Assembly: GCA_037013495.1 (NCBI GenBank)
Contig: CM072811.1
Coordinates: 13,955,190-14,019,189, forward strand
Reading direction: 5' to 3'
DNA from: Hippophae tibetana
Lineage: Eukaryota > Streptophyta > Magnoliopsida > Rosales > Elaeagnaceae
DNA: 64,000 nt
Made by a program: the position numbers and the translations under genes. The notes beneath the pieces are model-generated. The model was not told where the DNA came from. It was given only the letters and a program-made list of their open reading frames with translations, and did not search any database. This document shows, piece by piece, positions 45,661-58,631 of the stretch. Position 1 is the first letter of the stretch. Each line of letters begins with the position of its first letter.

Positions 45661-47339
45661 TGATAAATTCCTAAAAACACTTTATATTTTACGATATATA
45701 GATTTATATTTTCTTCTTTTATTATCATTTTACGCAATTCTATTTTTTTTTCAAAATAATAGATATATTTTATTATTTTTCAGGTATTTTTGTATTTAAA
45801 ATTATTTAACTTGAAGAATTATACTTTAAGGACCTATTACAACTTAGAAAATTAAATATAAAACAATTATAAAAGCATAACATATGTTTTAAAATTGGAA
45901 AACAAAAATGCATGAAATATTAGGTTCCAAGTAATACAGATTGAAGTGTGTCACAGTATGAATTTATAGTGAGTCATGATGCACGACAATAGGGAAAAAT
46001 CAAATGCATCCCAAATATGATATGGGTTACGGCGTGAAAACATTATGTGTCACGATGCGAGTATGGTGGATTCTGCTCAAAATCGTGTATAAGTTGTGTG
46101 TGCTGTCGAGTGAAAAAGTTGGATGTTACAGTGGCAAGTTATTTTTTTTTTTTACATTTTTCTCCTTTCCTCACCCTATAATAGGACCATATTTCTATTA
46201 TAAAAATGATTTCTTAGTTTCTTTCAATCTTTTCTTTTCTTATATTAGTTTAAATTTCTTTTCTCATTTGAGAGTTGAATAAACTTAGTTTATGTAATAG
46301 TTTTAGCTTCAATTAAATAAACAATATAGAAATTCTGTTTAGATATTTTCCAAAATAGATACAATTCTGAAAGAATTTTATGGAGGTATATTTAAATGTA
46401 TTTTTTTCTTCAGATTATCTTTAAGTGTTGTTTTACATGCTACATGTTTAATTTATTGATCATTTATTAAACTATGTATGCTTGATTATAAATATTATGA
46501 GATATTAGCAATATTGTTACGCTTGTGAAATATTAAAATAGATTAAAAAAATTTATGAAATGAATTAAATTTTATTTTACTATCAAGATTAAAACCAAAA
46601 TTTGTTAAATAAAAGTATGTTGAGTGTACTTTTTATAATAAATAAGAGAGTAATACTCATAGATATTAGTCAATTGTAGTCTAAATATATTTTGTGGCAC
46701 GATCTATTTCAAAGATTTTTATAAAAATTGTTATGGAAGATATACCCTTCATAATAATTTTAAAATATAAAAGTTAATTCCACGTACTTAAATCGTAAAC
46801 CTAATTTTGACAACTTGATGAAAATTTAAATTGTGGATCCAACCAAAAGTGACAAATTAAATGGTTTAGTAATTTCTTAAAAAAACAAACATAATTTAAT
46901 TAAAGTTTAAATTGTTGGGCTGACCAAAGGTGGGAATTTAAAATATAATTAACAAAGAAAACGATCCCTACCTAAGGATATTTTCATACCTATAAAAAAG
47001 AATCAATAATCTTAATTACTACTTTTAATAACCTACTTAATATTGAATAAGGATGACTAATTAACTAATATATCTCATATATTCTTCATTACATGATAAA
47101 TATTTAATCGCTTAAATATTTATTGAATCTATCTTTATTTTTATGACGGTAATTTAGATACTGAACCAAAAGAATCGTGACATGATGTTAAGGTTTTTAA
47201 TTTTGATTTTAAGAACTTCTTGAATAATTTAAAAACTACATGATTTGTCTTTAAACCAAACTTGGAAGTATTTTTATCATTTTCTATGAATAATTCGTGC
47301 ACTTGTGAATTATTTTATAAATCATACAAAATTTGCACA
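45661..47339 (+). repeat. Family-B LTR, copy B2
   Basis: Starts TGATAAATTCCTAAAAACACTT at 45661, aligns with the starts at 29127 and 60943, and ends TTTGCACA at 47339. The promoter-like CACCCTATAATAGGACC near 46172 sits where CACCTATAAATAGGA lies in copy B3. Purine-rich bases precede it. About 1.68 kb and apparently uninterrupted, so it is the best reference copy for family B. Confidence 0.75.
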
Positions 47340-47399
47340 AAATAATTTTGTGCATTAATCACTTATAAAGTGGTAAGTTGCTAAATGTATTTTCCTGAA

Positions 47400-47720
47400 T
47401 TTTTTGATGATTTACTACTTGATGTAAGAAACACAAGTGAAGTGAAAGAAGCTTCCAAGGAAGGTATAAACATAATTGCTAAATTTGTGGAGCCTTTTGA
47501 GGAGAATCAATGAGAGTCATGTGACCCTCCCATATTGCACAAGGCATTTGAGCCATACCAACCACCCATCCCATTTCCATACCAATAAAGGATCTTGGTA
47601 GTATTAAACTAATACCTTACTCAATATACTTGCAACTAGATATAGGAGAGTTGAAGTTCACGACCATGTCCCTTCAATTAGTTGATAGGTCTTTAAATAT
47701 TCGAAGGGCATGGTTGATAA
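47400..47720 (+). pseudogene. Protease fragment of a Ty3/gypsy element
   Basis: Pieces read 'EPYQPPIPFPYQ', 'TMSLQLVDRSLNIRRAW' and neighbours, as in gypsy protease and the segment before it. It is a short broken remnant with no flanking pol. Confidence 0.5.
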
Positions 47721-47769
47721 TTTTATGTTTCATTTTAAATTTATATTATTTTGGAAGGTATTTTTGTGT

Positions 47770-48235
47770 TTTGTAGGTTAATGTGCTTTTGAAAGAATAA
47801 GGGACAAAAACAAGAAAAAGAGTGAAAATAGGGCAAGAAATGGATACTTGAACAAGTTTGACAATCAGGCCACCATGAACTTTCAATACATGTTGTGGTT
47901 CAACAAATTCCATGCCATGGTAAGGTGTGCTCGAATGATTTTATGGGGATTCAAGTTCAATATGCGTGCCGTGGTCCAAAAAATTCCATTTCATGGCACA
48001 AATCTCTCGCATTTACACTGGGGATTTTATTGCCAAAAACCTTAGAATGCGTACATAACATGTTTTACTCAACCTAACCTATAAATACACTCTAAAACCT
48101 CTCGTAAACACAGTTATCCACTATATCCGTAATCTATTATTCAATTATTCCATAATCTAGAATTTATAGAGCAAATTACCATTTGTAAAGACTTTCTAAG
48201 GATTTGAAGAAGGGAAGCAACCAATTCAAGTCTTT
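47770..48235 (+). repeat. LTR-like remnant D with TATA box
   Basis: Contains paired CCATG words (CATGTTGTGG, CCATGCCATGG, GTGCCGTGGTCC) followed by CCTATAAATACACTC at about 48079, an order found upstream of the TATA box in other LTRs here. The edges are uncertain. Two overlapping frames at 47848-48077 are not supported as genes. Confidence 0.4.
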
Positions 48236-48239
48236 TGAA

Positions 48240-51200
48240 AGATTCCAGAACTTGGTATATAACCAGGGTAAGGAGATATTGACTCCTTAAGGACTAGTCC
48301 CCCACAGAAAGCAAAACAAACATGAATAGAGAATAAATATCACAAGCATGAGTCAATATACAGGCTACTCAGTCCGAAAATAAAACATGTTATATTGAAA
48401 GTCAAAATATTTCCAATCAAAGTCCAAAGGCTATATGTTGAAACATACACGATCAAGAATTAGGTTATACTCACAATAAAGTATAACATACGAACACAAT
48501 CATATAACTAGGTAAAACCACGTAGAACCCCTATCTAAGTGGTAAAATTCTCGTGTTGCTTATGGTAACCATTTGATAGTAAAAAATACACTAAAAATTA
48601 AACAAATACAACTTGATAGAAATATAAACTCAAATACCTCTATAAAACAGAACCATATTGCCCTAATTGCCTATTGTTTCCCTCACTTATTGCTTCTGCA
48701 ACTACTCTTGATCCAATACAGGGATTTGACTCTCCTTTCAAGTAAACACTACACATAGTAGTGTGATTGGAAACCATTGATTAGTAACATGAAAAAGAAA
48801 GAGAACAAACAATGTGGGAAATATCTCAAACACTATCACCATTAATCACTATCTTAGGAACACTCAACAGACCCAAAAAGCATAGTGTTGCTCACACCTT
48901 GATAGTTCTATGAAAGTATAGTCATTAACGCACTTTTTACTTAATAGTTACTTATTTTATTCAATAAAGAGTATTTTTGGGGCCAAAAATATTAAAATAT
49001 AAAATTTTAAGTGAAAAAGGGGGGAAAATATAATTTTTGTAATTATTTGGGATTTTTTTTTTGGAATTTTTATGAATTTTTAATGAATGGAAAATCAAGA
49101 TTTTCCGCTTGGCATATCACGTAAGCAGAGGCGTTAATTGGGCAAGGCACATAGATGCCATGCAAGTAGAGATAGCAAATCACATTATGCCACGTGTGAG
49201 GAGGACAAAATGCACGCCATGTGTCAACACATCGTTTAATCCAAGTTCTAGGATCAGTTAAATCGCCTTTCCACATGTCACCACGCCATTGCTCTACACC
49301 TTCCACTAATGTGCCACATCATCTATTTCTGCGAATAATGTTGCACCGCGTGGCGCTGACTCAGGGAGCATTAACTCTGACTAGTCTCCCCTACCACACG
49401 TTGCACCCTGATTTGCATAGTGAATTTTTGATGCCATATGTCACCCTGTGATTGGCTGACACTATCAATTTTGCTTGTTTTGATCGCAACGCTTCATCTA
49501 AAGTTGATATGACGGTATAGATTGCACCTGAGCTATATTTAACCCCCTAATCACCCTATACACCTTAAGTGGCCATCATTAACATAATTTTTGTCAATAT
49601 TTGGAGCTAAAAAGAGAGAAAAATACAGAAAATTCAAGTGATGACACATTTTTGGTAGAGATTCAAGAGGAGATTAATACTACAATTCAAGAGATTGATT
49701 GTATTTCTTCTTATACTTTTTACTTTTATCAATTTTTATGTCTTTCTTTATGAAAAATATGAGCTTTATGAATACAATTATGTGTAATTAATTTATTAAT
49801 CTACGGATTTTATGAACCCAATTCTCATCATGTGATGATTTAATATTTTACTCCAATTATAATTATAATTTAATTATATTATTTAATCTGATTTGTATGC
49901 TATTAATTATTTGGCCAAATATTTATCTATAGAAGCAATTAAATAGATTTGAGAGAGTTATTTAATTGTTTGTCTTAATTAAATAACATGCATAGTTTCT
50001 AAACATAGATGTATGATTCTTATGTATGTGATCTATACTTGATGAACTTAATGAGTAATATACAATTTAATTGATATGAGAGTGAGTGTGACTAAATTAA
50101 TTACTATATGGTATGTAATTTACTTGAGAGAGGAATACATGCTAAGATATATTCAATTGATCATGTAATTAATTGATAATTATTTTAGGGGGATTTTAGC
50201 GATTCACATGTTTAAAAAATTGGGAGATTAAATATTCCTAGATATTTTCTTATATATCTTTTTAGTTACCAAATTTGATTTAATTAATTATTGCTATTTA
50301 CTTTTAGTTATTTTTATTTTTCTTCCTTAAAATATAAAAACACAAAAAAATTGATTTTTATTTTTTTAAGTTTTAAAAATTAGTTTCTAATGAAATAATC
50401 TCTGTGAGAATGATCTTTTCTTATTATTATATTACTTGTTACGATACGTATACTTACATATTAATTGCACGCACTTCGTATGTGGCGATCACACCTCCTA
50501 AGTAAAATTGTCTTAAACAATCATAGCTTGAGTACTCTATTTTACTCTCATAAAATCATATCACAATCATTGAAATACACTCAAGATGATTAGTGAAAAT
50601 AAAAATTAGTATCACTAGAAATGTTTTTGGTAGAGTTTCACTAGGAATTTCTAATTACCAAAGCATTTAAGAGGGAGTATGGGTATTTATAGACAAAACT
50701 CAACCAAATGGGATACCTAACCAAGGCTTCATTGACCACACGTCGAGGGGTCTGACAAGGAGCTCATCAAAGCACACAAAAATTTGATTTTTTGTTTTAA
50801 AAATTATCGAATAATTTTCTATAAATACCGACATATGCAATAAAACAAAAACTATAACTCATAACTTGGCATGCATACTAAAAAAACCATGTGGTATGTA
50901 TATAACATTCTCTCATACAAAGTATAATAAAATATGTGTATGGGTGCATTTCTGAACAACAGTAACTAACCTTACACATTTTAAGATAAAACAATAAGTA
51001 AAATAAATAGACTTCATGTTTATCATATGGAATGCCAACAAAGACACAGAGGACTATGGGACTAACATTCTTCCCTTTAGCTTTCTATGGAAAAACATTG
51101 CATAACTAAGTATAGATGCACATCAAACATAAGATGATCGTGAAAATGACTTAAATATATTTGTTCCAATGAACAAAACATCGATGCATACTGAATACCC

Positions 51201-51500
51201 AAAAACACACATCCTCGAAGTATATCCATCTTATGCTCTCCATCCATATTCTTGAAGCAACTCATCAACACTTTATCAAGCTAAAATGTGAGAGTCTCAA
51301 ACATCTGCATATTGCAAGTCTGAAACACAATGATCTCAATCTACACTGGTAACCTATACACACGAAACAAACATATACCCAATAAATATATTGTATAGAA
51401 ATAGTGTGTAATCTATTAGATACTATAATTTTAGCCTACATAGGTACATACCAATAGAGTAAACATATACAACATACAGTAAAAGCACATGCAACATACG
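48240..51500 (-). repeat. Repeat E, copy 2, interrupted by a solo LTR
   Basis: Two parts, 48240-48899 and 50492-51500, become continuous when the solo LTR and one CACCT are set aside. On the minus strand GTCTATAAATACCC lies near 50690, which looks like an LTR promoter. The left part matches 39490-39900. No coding content; the family is unassigned. Confidence 0.5.
48895..50496 (+). mobile_element. Solo LTR of family A with 5-bp target duplication
   Basis: LTR from TGATAGTTCTATGAAAG (48900) to TGTGGCGATCA (50491), flanked on both sides by CACCT (48895-48899 and 50492-50496). It matches A1 over its whole length. No internal region is present. The perfect duplication shows a real insertion followed by LTR-LTR recombination. 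CACGTG at 49191. The inner frame at 49221-49451 is part of the LTR. Confidence 0.92.
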
Positions 51501-51506
51501 TAACTC

Positions 51507-52632
51507 TAATAACTCTACAAGTAGAGTTATTTAACCACTTTTAAGTCACTTATTTGTCTTATTATGTGCTAAAATATCATGAAAAACTTAATTTGTGTTT
51601 AATTTAGTCAATGTGGTGAAATGATGACAAACAAAGTGAAAAAGTGTCAAAAGGAGGGAAGAGATATCAACGATGACCATGCCACAACGTGTATAACTGA
51701 GTGTCATGGCACACATATTGTGACTAGAATCCCATGTACCTATAGCTATGTCATACAAGAAACAATTCCATAGAGCATGCTAGTTGGTGGACATAAATCT
51801 TATTCTTAATGAAATAATGATTCTCAGCTTTAATTCTCAACCCTTTCTCAACTTTAATCCTCAATCCTTGGATTATTTTAAGATATGATCTAATGGTCCA
51901 TATTAGGTCATTTTCCTTTAAATAAACAACATTATTTCGAGAATAAGACACAATTAAGGTTCAAAAAACCTAGCAGCTGCTAAGAAAAGAAAAAAAGAAG
52001 AGAAATAGTTCAAGAGAAGATTAAAGAAGACATAACTTTATGAAGGATTCAAGAGAAGATTAGTGTTACAATTTAAGAGATTGACTGTATCTCTTATTCT
52101 TCTAAATTCTTTTTTACTTTTTATATCTTTCTTTATGAAAAATTTGAGCTTTATGAACATAATTATGTCTAGCTAATTCATTAATCTAGATGGTCTTATG
52201 AACCCAATTTTTTACATGTGATGATCTAATATTCTACCCCAATTATTATTTCAATTCAATTATATTATCTAATCTCATATTTATGTTATTAATTGTCCTT
52301 CCAAAAATTGATCTATTGAGGCAATTAAATAAATTTAAGAGAATTATTTATTTTTTTGTCTTGATTAAATAACATCATAGTTTCTAGATAGAGATATATG
52401 ATTCTTATATGTGTGATCTATAATTGATGAACTTAATGAGTATTATGCAATCCAATTAACATATGAATGTGATTAGGTTAATTTCTATATAATGTGTAGT
52501 TTACTTGAGAGAGGAATGCATATTAGGTTAGATCAAATTGATAATGTAATTGGTTGCTAATTATTTTAGGGGAAATTTAGCGATTCATATACTTAGAAAA
52601 TTGGGAGATTAAGATTCCTAGGTCATTTTAAC

Positions 52633-52674
<42 letters not shown>

Positions 52675-52876
52675 CTTCGTAGTTGTTGAGTTTTGTGATT
52701 TGAAATTAGCTATCATTTATTTTTCAATTTTAATAATTTTCTATTATCCAAATAATATTCGTAATCATTGTATTGATACTCAATTATAAGTTACACAACT
52801 CTCTATGGGATTAATATCTATACTTAGGTACATTATACTTCTCACATGACTTGTATACTTGCAGTTAGCATGATCA
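51507..52876 (+). repeat. Family-A LTR, variant copy A4 (5' LTR)
   Basis: Starts near TAATAACTCTACAAGTAGAG and ends TAGCATGATCA at 52876, followed by a primer-binding site and gag. It aligns with 62370-63697 (shared AACTTAATTTG-GTTTAATT-TGTCAAT) and with A1 and A3 in the second half. It carries an AC microsatellite at 52631-52673. Confidence 0.75.
52631..52673. repeat. (AC)n microsatellite
   Basis: About 43 bases of nearly pure AC repeats with one G interruption near the start, inside the A4 LTR. Confidence 0.95.
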
Positions 52877-52882
52877 AACTTT

Positions 52883-52900
52883 TGGCACTATCGTCGGGGA
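52883..52900 (+). other. tRNA-Asp primer-binding site
   Basis: TGGCACTATCGTCGGGGA, seven bases after the LTR end GATCA. It differs from the tRNA-Asp complement TGGCGCCGTTGCCGGGGA at a few positions only, the best-kept site in the window. Confidence 0.85.
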
Positions 52901-52989
52901 TCTTAGTACTTGTAACAGATAACAATAACCGTTATTATTATACTAGTTTGGACCTTTTAAATTTTGTTTTAGTGTTTCTGTTGTATGCC

Positions 52990-53410
52990 CAGGTTGATAG
53001 GTGAAAAACTTGTTCCTTTTGATCCTAAAATAGAGATAAACTTACTTTTCTTAAGAAGGGAATGGTTAGAACAAGATCAATCAGGGTTATGGCGGAACAA
53101 GGGGAACAAATAGCTATAGAGGCCTCTAACCTTTAAGGGATTTTGTAGTCTCGTAAGCAGATAGAGCCCAATCATATATTAATAGATCAAGAATCAATGA
53201 TAACAATTTTGAACTCAATCCATATTCCATTTAGATGGTGTAGGCAAACCAGTTTGTAGGGTTATTCAACAATAAACCAAATCTTCACTTGGCTTCATTC
53301 TTGAAAATATCTGACACCTTCAAGATAAATGGTGTATCAAATGATGCAATTAACCTTTGCTTGTTTCCTATGTCACTAAGGGATAAGGCTAAGGCTTTTT
53401 TACAGTCACT
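52990..53410 (+). pseudogene. Athila gag N-terminal fragment
   Basis: After the primer-binding site, pieces resemble 'MVRTRSIRVMAEQGEQIAIE' and then the gag core 'TWLHS', 'NLCLFPMSLRDKAKAFLQSL'-like blocks. The region ends at a sharp change in base composition at about 53412, where LTR-C begins. Broken. Confidence 0.6.
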
Positions 53411-53412
53411 AC

Positions 53413-53805
53413 TAACGTGGTGGCGGCTGCATGCGCAGATGGCAGTAGGCTAGGCACAGGTGCGCTCGAACGGGGCACAGGGGTACGCGCGGTGGCTGAC
53501 GTGGCTGGGCAGTGTGATTTTCTCCTTTTTGACCTTTTTGACCCATTTTGTCCAATTTTTCCATATTTGTTGACTTTTACACATTTATTTTATGAATATA
53601 TATGTGATGTATTACCTCCAGTATTCTTCTTTAAGTCTTTAAGTTACATTTTTAAGCAAAAATACCTGAAAACAATAAAAATACCTGTGATTCCAAAAAG
53701 ACAAATATATATAAATATATGATAAAATCATATAAATATATATATTTTTAATCAATTAATGTGCATAAAATCATGGTAATTTTAGTGCTTTTTGAGCACT
53801 TATCA
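53413..53805 (-). repeat. LTR-C, 3' LTR of Athila element 3
   Basis: On the minus strand it starts TGATAAGTGCTCAAAAAGC at 53805, right after the polypurine tract. The opposite end is placed at the composition change near 53413. The first 100 bases on plus are strikingly GC-rich (GGTGGCGGCTGCATGCGCAG). The left edge is inferred. The frame at 53417-53722 is within the LTR. Confidence 0.55.
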
Positions 53806-53819
53806 TGACCCCCAACAAG

Positions 53820-55970
53820 CTTCTTGCTAGTCCTTTAGCAAGAGGAGCGATAAAAACTAAACATTAAACTATCCTAAATCACTTCCGTGGATTGACACGG
53901 TTGTATTTAGCCTATGCAATAAGCCTTTAAACCCCTAGGTTTCCCTAGTGGACGAGTTTGAGTCTCGTGAGGGTTTTCAGCCTATGAAACCCACAAACAT
54001 TGAACTAAATGTAAAAATTAAAAGAAATAATAAAAACAATCAACTCAAAAACTAAAATTACAACAAAATCAAAAATTAACTTTTAAGAATAAAAGAAAAC
54101 AACATATCACAAAAATGTCTCATACTTTTTAATCTCCTTTAAGATCATAATTAAAATCTCAAGCATAAGTTTTTTTAATCTCTTTAAACAATCATGATTT
54201 ATTATAATAATTAGTCAAAAATCATTTTCATATTTCATATAAAAAATGTATCAATTTAATTTTACCCAATTTCAGTGTCAAGAATCCGAATTTGCTTTGA
54301 CTCTATTCCTCACTTGTCAATACTCTCAAAACACTGAATCCTATGGGTTCAAACACTCATACTATTTTATATGCGATAGAGTTGATGTATAGAAATGAAC
54401 TAATATGTTCGCATATGTATAAAGAATAAAGGCTTAAAATGTTATTTTGATGTTGATCTCATGAAAGGAATCGAATGTATAAATTATAAAGATATCATAT
54501 ATAAAAAATATTTTGATGCATAAATCAAACTCATTAAGAAAGAATTTCAAGATATATGCCTTTTACAAATGAAGAAAGTGCAATGACTTTTTAGGAAATT
54601 ACTTCCTATATCTTCTTTTTGTAATTAGCCTTTACTCACAACTTTGTAGGCAATGTGGGTCATAGTATGTAGATTATACTATATATTATTTATCTTTCTA
54701 TTTTTTTGAAGATATTTCTCAATATATATATTTTAGAGAGTCAACCCATGTACAGATTGTAAATTTTTTTTTGGATTTTGGAGAGTGGTTAATTTTGTGG
54801 CTTTTTTGTTTGATCTTGGTTTAAGTAACCCCATATATGTCTTTTTTTTTGTAGCAGTCATGCATGAATGAGATATAAGCATATACTATCAATTTCTACT
54901 CAAATAATTTAATCTAAGTAAAAATAATAATAAAAAATATACGATACTCTATTAAGATGAGAAAAAAATTCATACATTCAATGCTAATACCTATAGAGAT
55001 CATCTAAAAAATTGAAGAAATAAGAAATGTGTTTGGAGTAGAAAAAATATATATTTTACTCTGAATAAAGAAAATTAGGCTCAAATTATATCTCAGAAAG
55101 GTAGTCTCCACTAAATTTTTTTCATAAACATCGATTTTGAGTTTAATATAATTTTCACATCTTATCAAGAAATACTAGTTATGACAAAAAACAAACTAAT
55201 TACCAAAAATAATTACAAAATATTTTATGATATGTTTTCAAAAATTAATCTAATAGTACAAAACACGTAACTATTTACTTAAATTTGATTTAAAGAAATG
55301 ATAAATTTTTGTGAGAAATTTTTTATTGTTTTTATTTTTTTTAAATTCCAAAAATTACTAAATCACACAAAACAAAAATAAAACCAAACACAAAAAATGA
55401 AAATGTGAACATAAAAAAGAAAAAAAATATTATTTTTTATTATTTTTATTATTTTTAAATTGTTAAAACTTTTTTTTTAATTAAGCATGGTAACTTTTCA
55501 CCACCCTCAACCTAGAACTTACATTGTCCCCAATATAACAATTGTAAATTAAAGATAAAGAGAAAAGAGAAGTAATATTACCTATTTCCTGAGAATATTG
55601 CAAGTAATGATGGAGAAATGTAGATGCATCCATCATGTTCATTAAAGTGCACACACACAAATTGTTGTGAACTTCTAACTTCTCAACAAATATTTTTAGT
55701 TTTAACAATTTTAAAATTATTCATATGTAATTAAACTAAAATAAACAATAAAATTAAGTAAATAAAACAAATAACAAGAAATTACCTAAAATGATAGGTT
55801 GCATCCCATCCAGCGCTTAGTTTAACGTCTTAGCAAGATGTAACTTTATGGTGCTAAGGGTTACTCAGCCAAATGCAATCCATTTCAGCAGTGTTGTTTG
55901 GTTCTTCTAAATAAGATTTCACACGATGCCCATTGACTTTGAATGTTTTTTGTGTCTTGGAATCCAATAG
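53820..55970 (-). other. Noncoding 3' region of Athila element 3
   Basis: AT-rich, between the integrase stop and the polypurine tract. Near 55800-55850 the minus strand carries AAGCGCTGGATGGGATGCAA, the motif typical after Athila pol. 54230-55720 matches 16540-17990 and partly 39090-39480. No env-like frame was seen. Confidence 0.6.
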
Positions 55971-55979
55971 TTCTACTAC

Positions 55980-57000
55980 TCAATGTGCAAATACCTGAAC
56001 TATTTTGAATGGTACATCCCACCTTGATCTCACCTTTCTTGGAAACAATCTCAAACGAGAGTTAAATAAAAGAACTTTCATTCCAGGGTGAAGAGTCTTA
56101 GGATCTAGCCTCTTGTCATGATAGCGCTTAGTACACTCTTTGTATAATTTGGCATTCTCATAGGCTTCGTTCCTAATTTCTTCCAACTCATTAAGATGGA
56201 GTAACCGTTTTTCTCTTGCTTTATCTAAATCCATGTTTAATTCTTTAATTGCCCAGTAAGCCTTGTGTTCAAGTTCAACTGAAAGGTGGCATGCTTTCCC
56301 AAAGATTAACCGGTAAGGGCTCATCCCAATAGGTGTTTTGTAAGCGGTGCGGTATGCCCATAAGGCATCATTTAACTTAAATGCCCAATCCTTCCTTGAA
56401 GGACGCACAATATGTTCCAATATTCCCTTAATTTTCCTATTACTTACTTCCACTAAACTAGAAGTTTGAGAATGATATGGAGTAGCTACTTTATGTGTGA
56501 TGTTATACTTGTTTAGTACTCCATCAAAGATCTTGTTACTAAAATGGCTACCTCCATCACTTATTATAGCTCTAGGCGTTCCGAACCTGCTGAATATTAA
56601 ATCCTTCAAGAATTTAACAACAACATTAGCATCATTGGTTTTAATGGGGATAGCTTCTACCCACTTAGATACATAATCTACATCAACCAAAATATATTGA
56701 AAACTATTGGATGGGGGAAAAGGACCCATAAAATAAATCCCTCATACATCAAAGAGTTCAACAACTAAATTAGATGTCAAATGCATTTCATCTCTTTTGC
56801 TTATGTTTCCTGTTCTTTGACATCTATCACATTGTGCACAAAACATATGAGTATCTTTAAAAAGAGTGGGCCAAAAGAATCCAGACTGTATTACCTAACG
56901 GGCTATCTTTTCACCACCAAAATGGCCCCCACAATGAAGTTTATGACAAAACGTTAGAATGCTCTTATGTTCTTCTTCAGGTACACATCTTTAGATGACT
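55980..57000 (-). pseudogene. Integrase, Athila element 3
   Basis: The open part (249 residues, 56729-55980) begins [15 protein letters not shown] and contains '[20 protein letters not shown]', '[18 protein letters not shown]', '[19 protein letters not shown]' and '[16 protein letters not shown]'. These are the catalytic core and C-terminus of Athila integrase. The zinc-binding region ('CDRCQRTGNISKRDEM'-like) is upstream, near 56800. It is part of a broken element. Confidence 0.9.
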
Positions 57001-57057
57001 TGATCTTGACCAATCTTGTATAAATAAGGGTCATCCCAGAAATAGTCCTTAATAGTT

Positions 57058-58560
57058 TTAAAAAAACCTTTTCTTGTTCTGATATGAAGTGTTAGGTCGC
57101 AAAACACCAGTGGCAAGATAGTTTACAATATCAGCATACCATGGGTTCGGACCTATTGAAAATAACTGTTCATTAGGAAAGATTTCAACTATATCTTCAT
57201 TACTCTCATCTTTAAGAGAATTGATGTCAGAAATCAACCTAGACAAATGGTCAGCTACTAAGTTTTCACTGCCTTTCTTATCCTTGATTTCTAGGTCAAA
57301 TTCTTGTAAGAGTAAGACCCACCTGATTAATCTTGGCTTGACATTTGGTTTAATTAATAGGTATCTTAAAGCAGCATGATCAGAATGCACAATCACTTTA
57401 GATCCTACTAAATAAGATCGAAATTTGTCTAAATAAAACACTAAAGCCAAGAATTTCTCTTCGGTGGTGGTATAATTGATTTGGGCATCATTGAGTGTTT
57501 TGCTAGCATAGTAGATGACATGCAAACACTTATCCACTCTTTGTCCCAACACTGCTCCTATTGCATAATCAGAAGCATCACACATTATTTCAAAAGGTAA
57601 AGACCAGTTTGGTGCCATAATAACATGAGTAGATGTTAGTTTCTCTTTGAAGGTATTAAAGGAAATAAGGCAGTCATTGTTGAAATTAAAATAAACATCT
57701 TTTGATAGCAAGTTACATAAGGGACGACTTATTTTAGAGAAATCTTTAATAAATCGTCTGTAAAATCCTGCATGTCCTAAGAAGCTTCTTATCCCCTTCA
57801 CAGATGTAGGGGGAGGTAGTTTGGATATCAATTCAATTTTTTCCTTATTAACTTCAATACCCTTGTTTGAAATTATATGTCCTAAACTATCCCTTGTTGA
57901 ACCATAAAATGAATTTTCTCCCAACTAAGGGTGAGATTGCATTCAATGCATCTTTCTAAAACTAAAGTCAATTTATGTAAGCGATCATCAAATGAGTTCC
58001 CAAAGACAGAGAAATTGTCCATGAAAATCTCAATGAATTTTTCCACCATGTCCGATGAAATAGATATCATGCATCTCTGGAAAGTGGCAGGGGCATTGCA
58101 TAACCCAAATTACATTCTTCGAAAAGCAAATGTCCCAAAAGGACATGTAAATATGGTCTTTTCTTGATCTTCTGGTGCTATGGGTACATGATAATATCCA
58201 GACAATCCATCTAGAAAACAATAAAATTTGTGCCCAACTAATCTTTCCAACATTTGATCAATGAATGGAAGAGGAAAGTGATCCTTTTTAGTATATAAAT
58301 TTAGTTTCCTAAAATCTATACACATTCTCCATCCAATGATTCTTCTAGTGGGCACTAATTCACTTTTGTCATTTTTAGCAACTTTTATCCCAAATTTATT
58401 AGGTACCACATGCACTGGACTCACCCACTTACTATCCACAATAGGATAGATAATTCCTTCTTCTAACAATTTAAGAATTTATTTTTTAACTACCTCTTGC
58501 ATATTTAGGTTTAGTCTTCTTTGGGCATCTCGCACAGGTTTAGCACCATCTTCCAAGTTG
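57058..58560 (-). pseudogene. Reverse transcriptase and RNase H, Athila element 3
   Basis: 58469-58110: 'MLEEGIIYPIVDSKWVSPVH', 'WRMCIDFRKLNLYTKKDHFP', 'LPFIDQMLERLVGHKFYCFL', 'DGLSGYYHVPIAPEDQEKT'. 57924-57058: '[20 protein letters not shown]', the RNase H start '[20 protein letters not shown]' and '[16 protein letters not shown]', '[15 protein letters not shown]'. A textbook Athila order. The 288-residue frame is open but the whole is broken. Confidence 0.9.
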
Positions 58561-58631
58561 ATCTTCTGTATACACATTATAGGACTAATGCCTCTTATAT
58601 CCCTGATACTCCAGCCTATAGCTTTCTTAAA

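Noticed and set aside
52883-52900. A tRNA gene suggested by tRNA-like sequence
   Set aside because: Only the 18-base complement of a tRNA 3' end is present, directly after an LTR, which is a primer-binding site; no cloverleaf was seen.
53417-53722. 101-residue frame starting in GC-rich DNA
   Set aside because: Sits in LTR-C and crosses from the GC-rich to the AT-rich part; no family resemblance.
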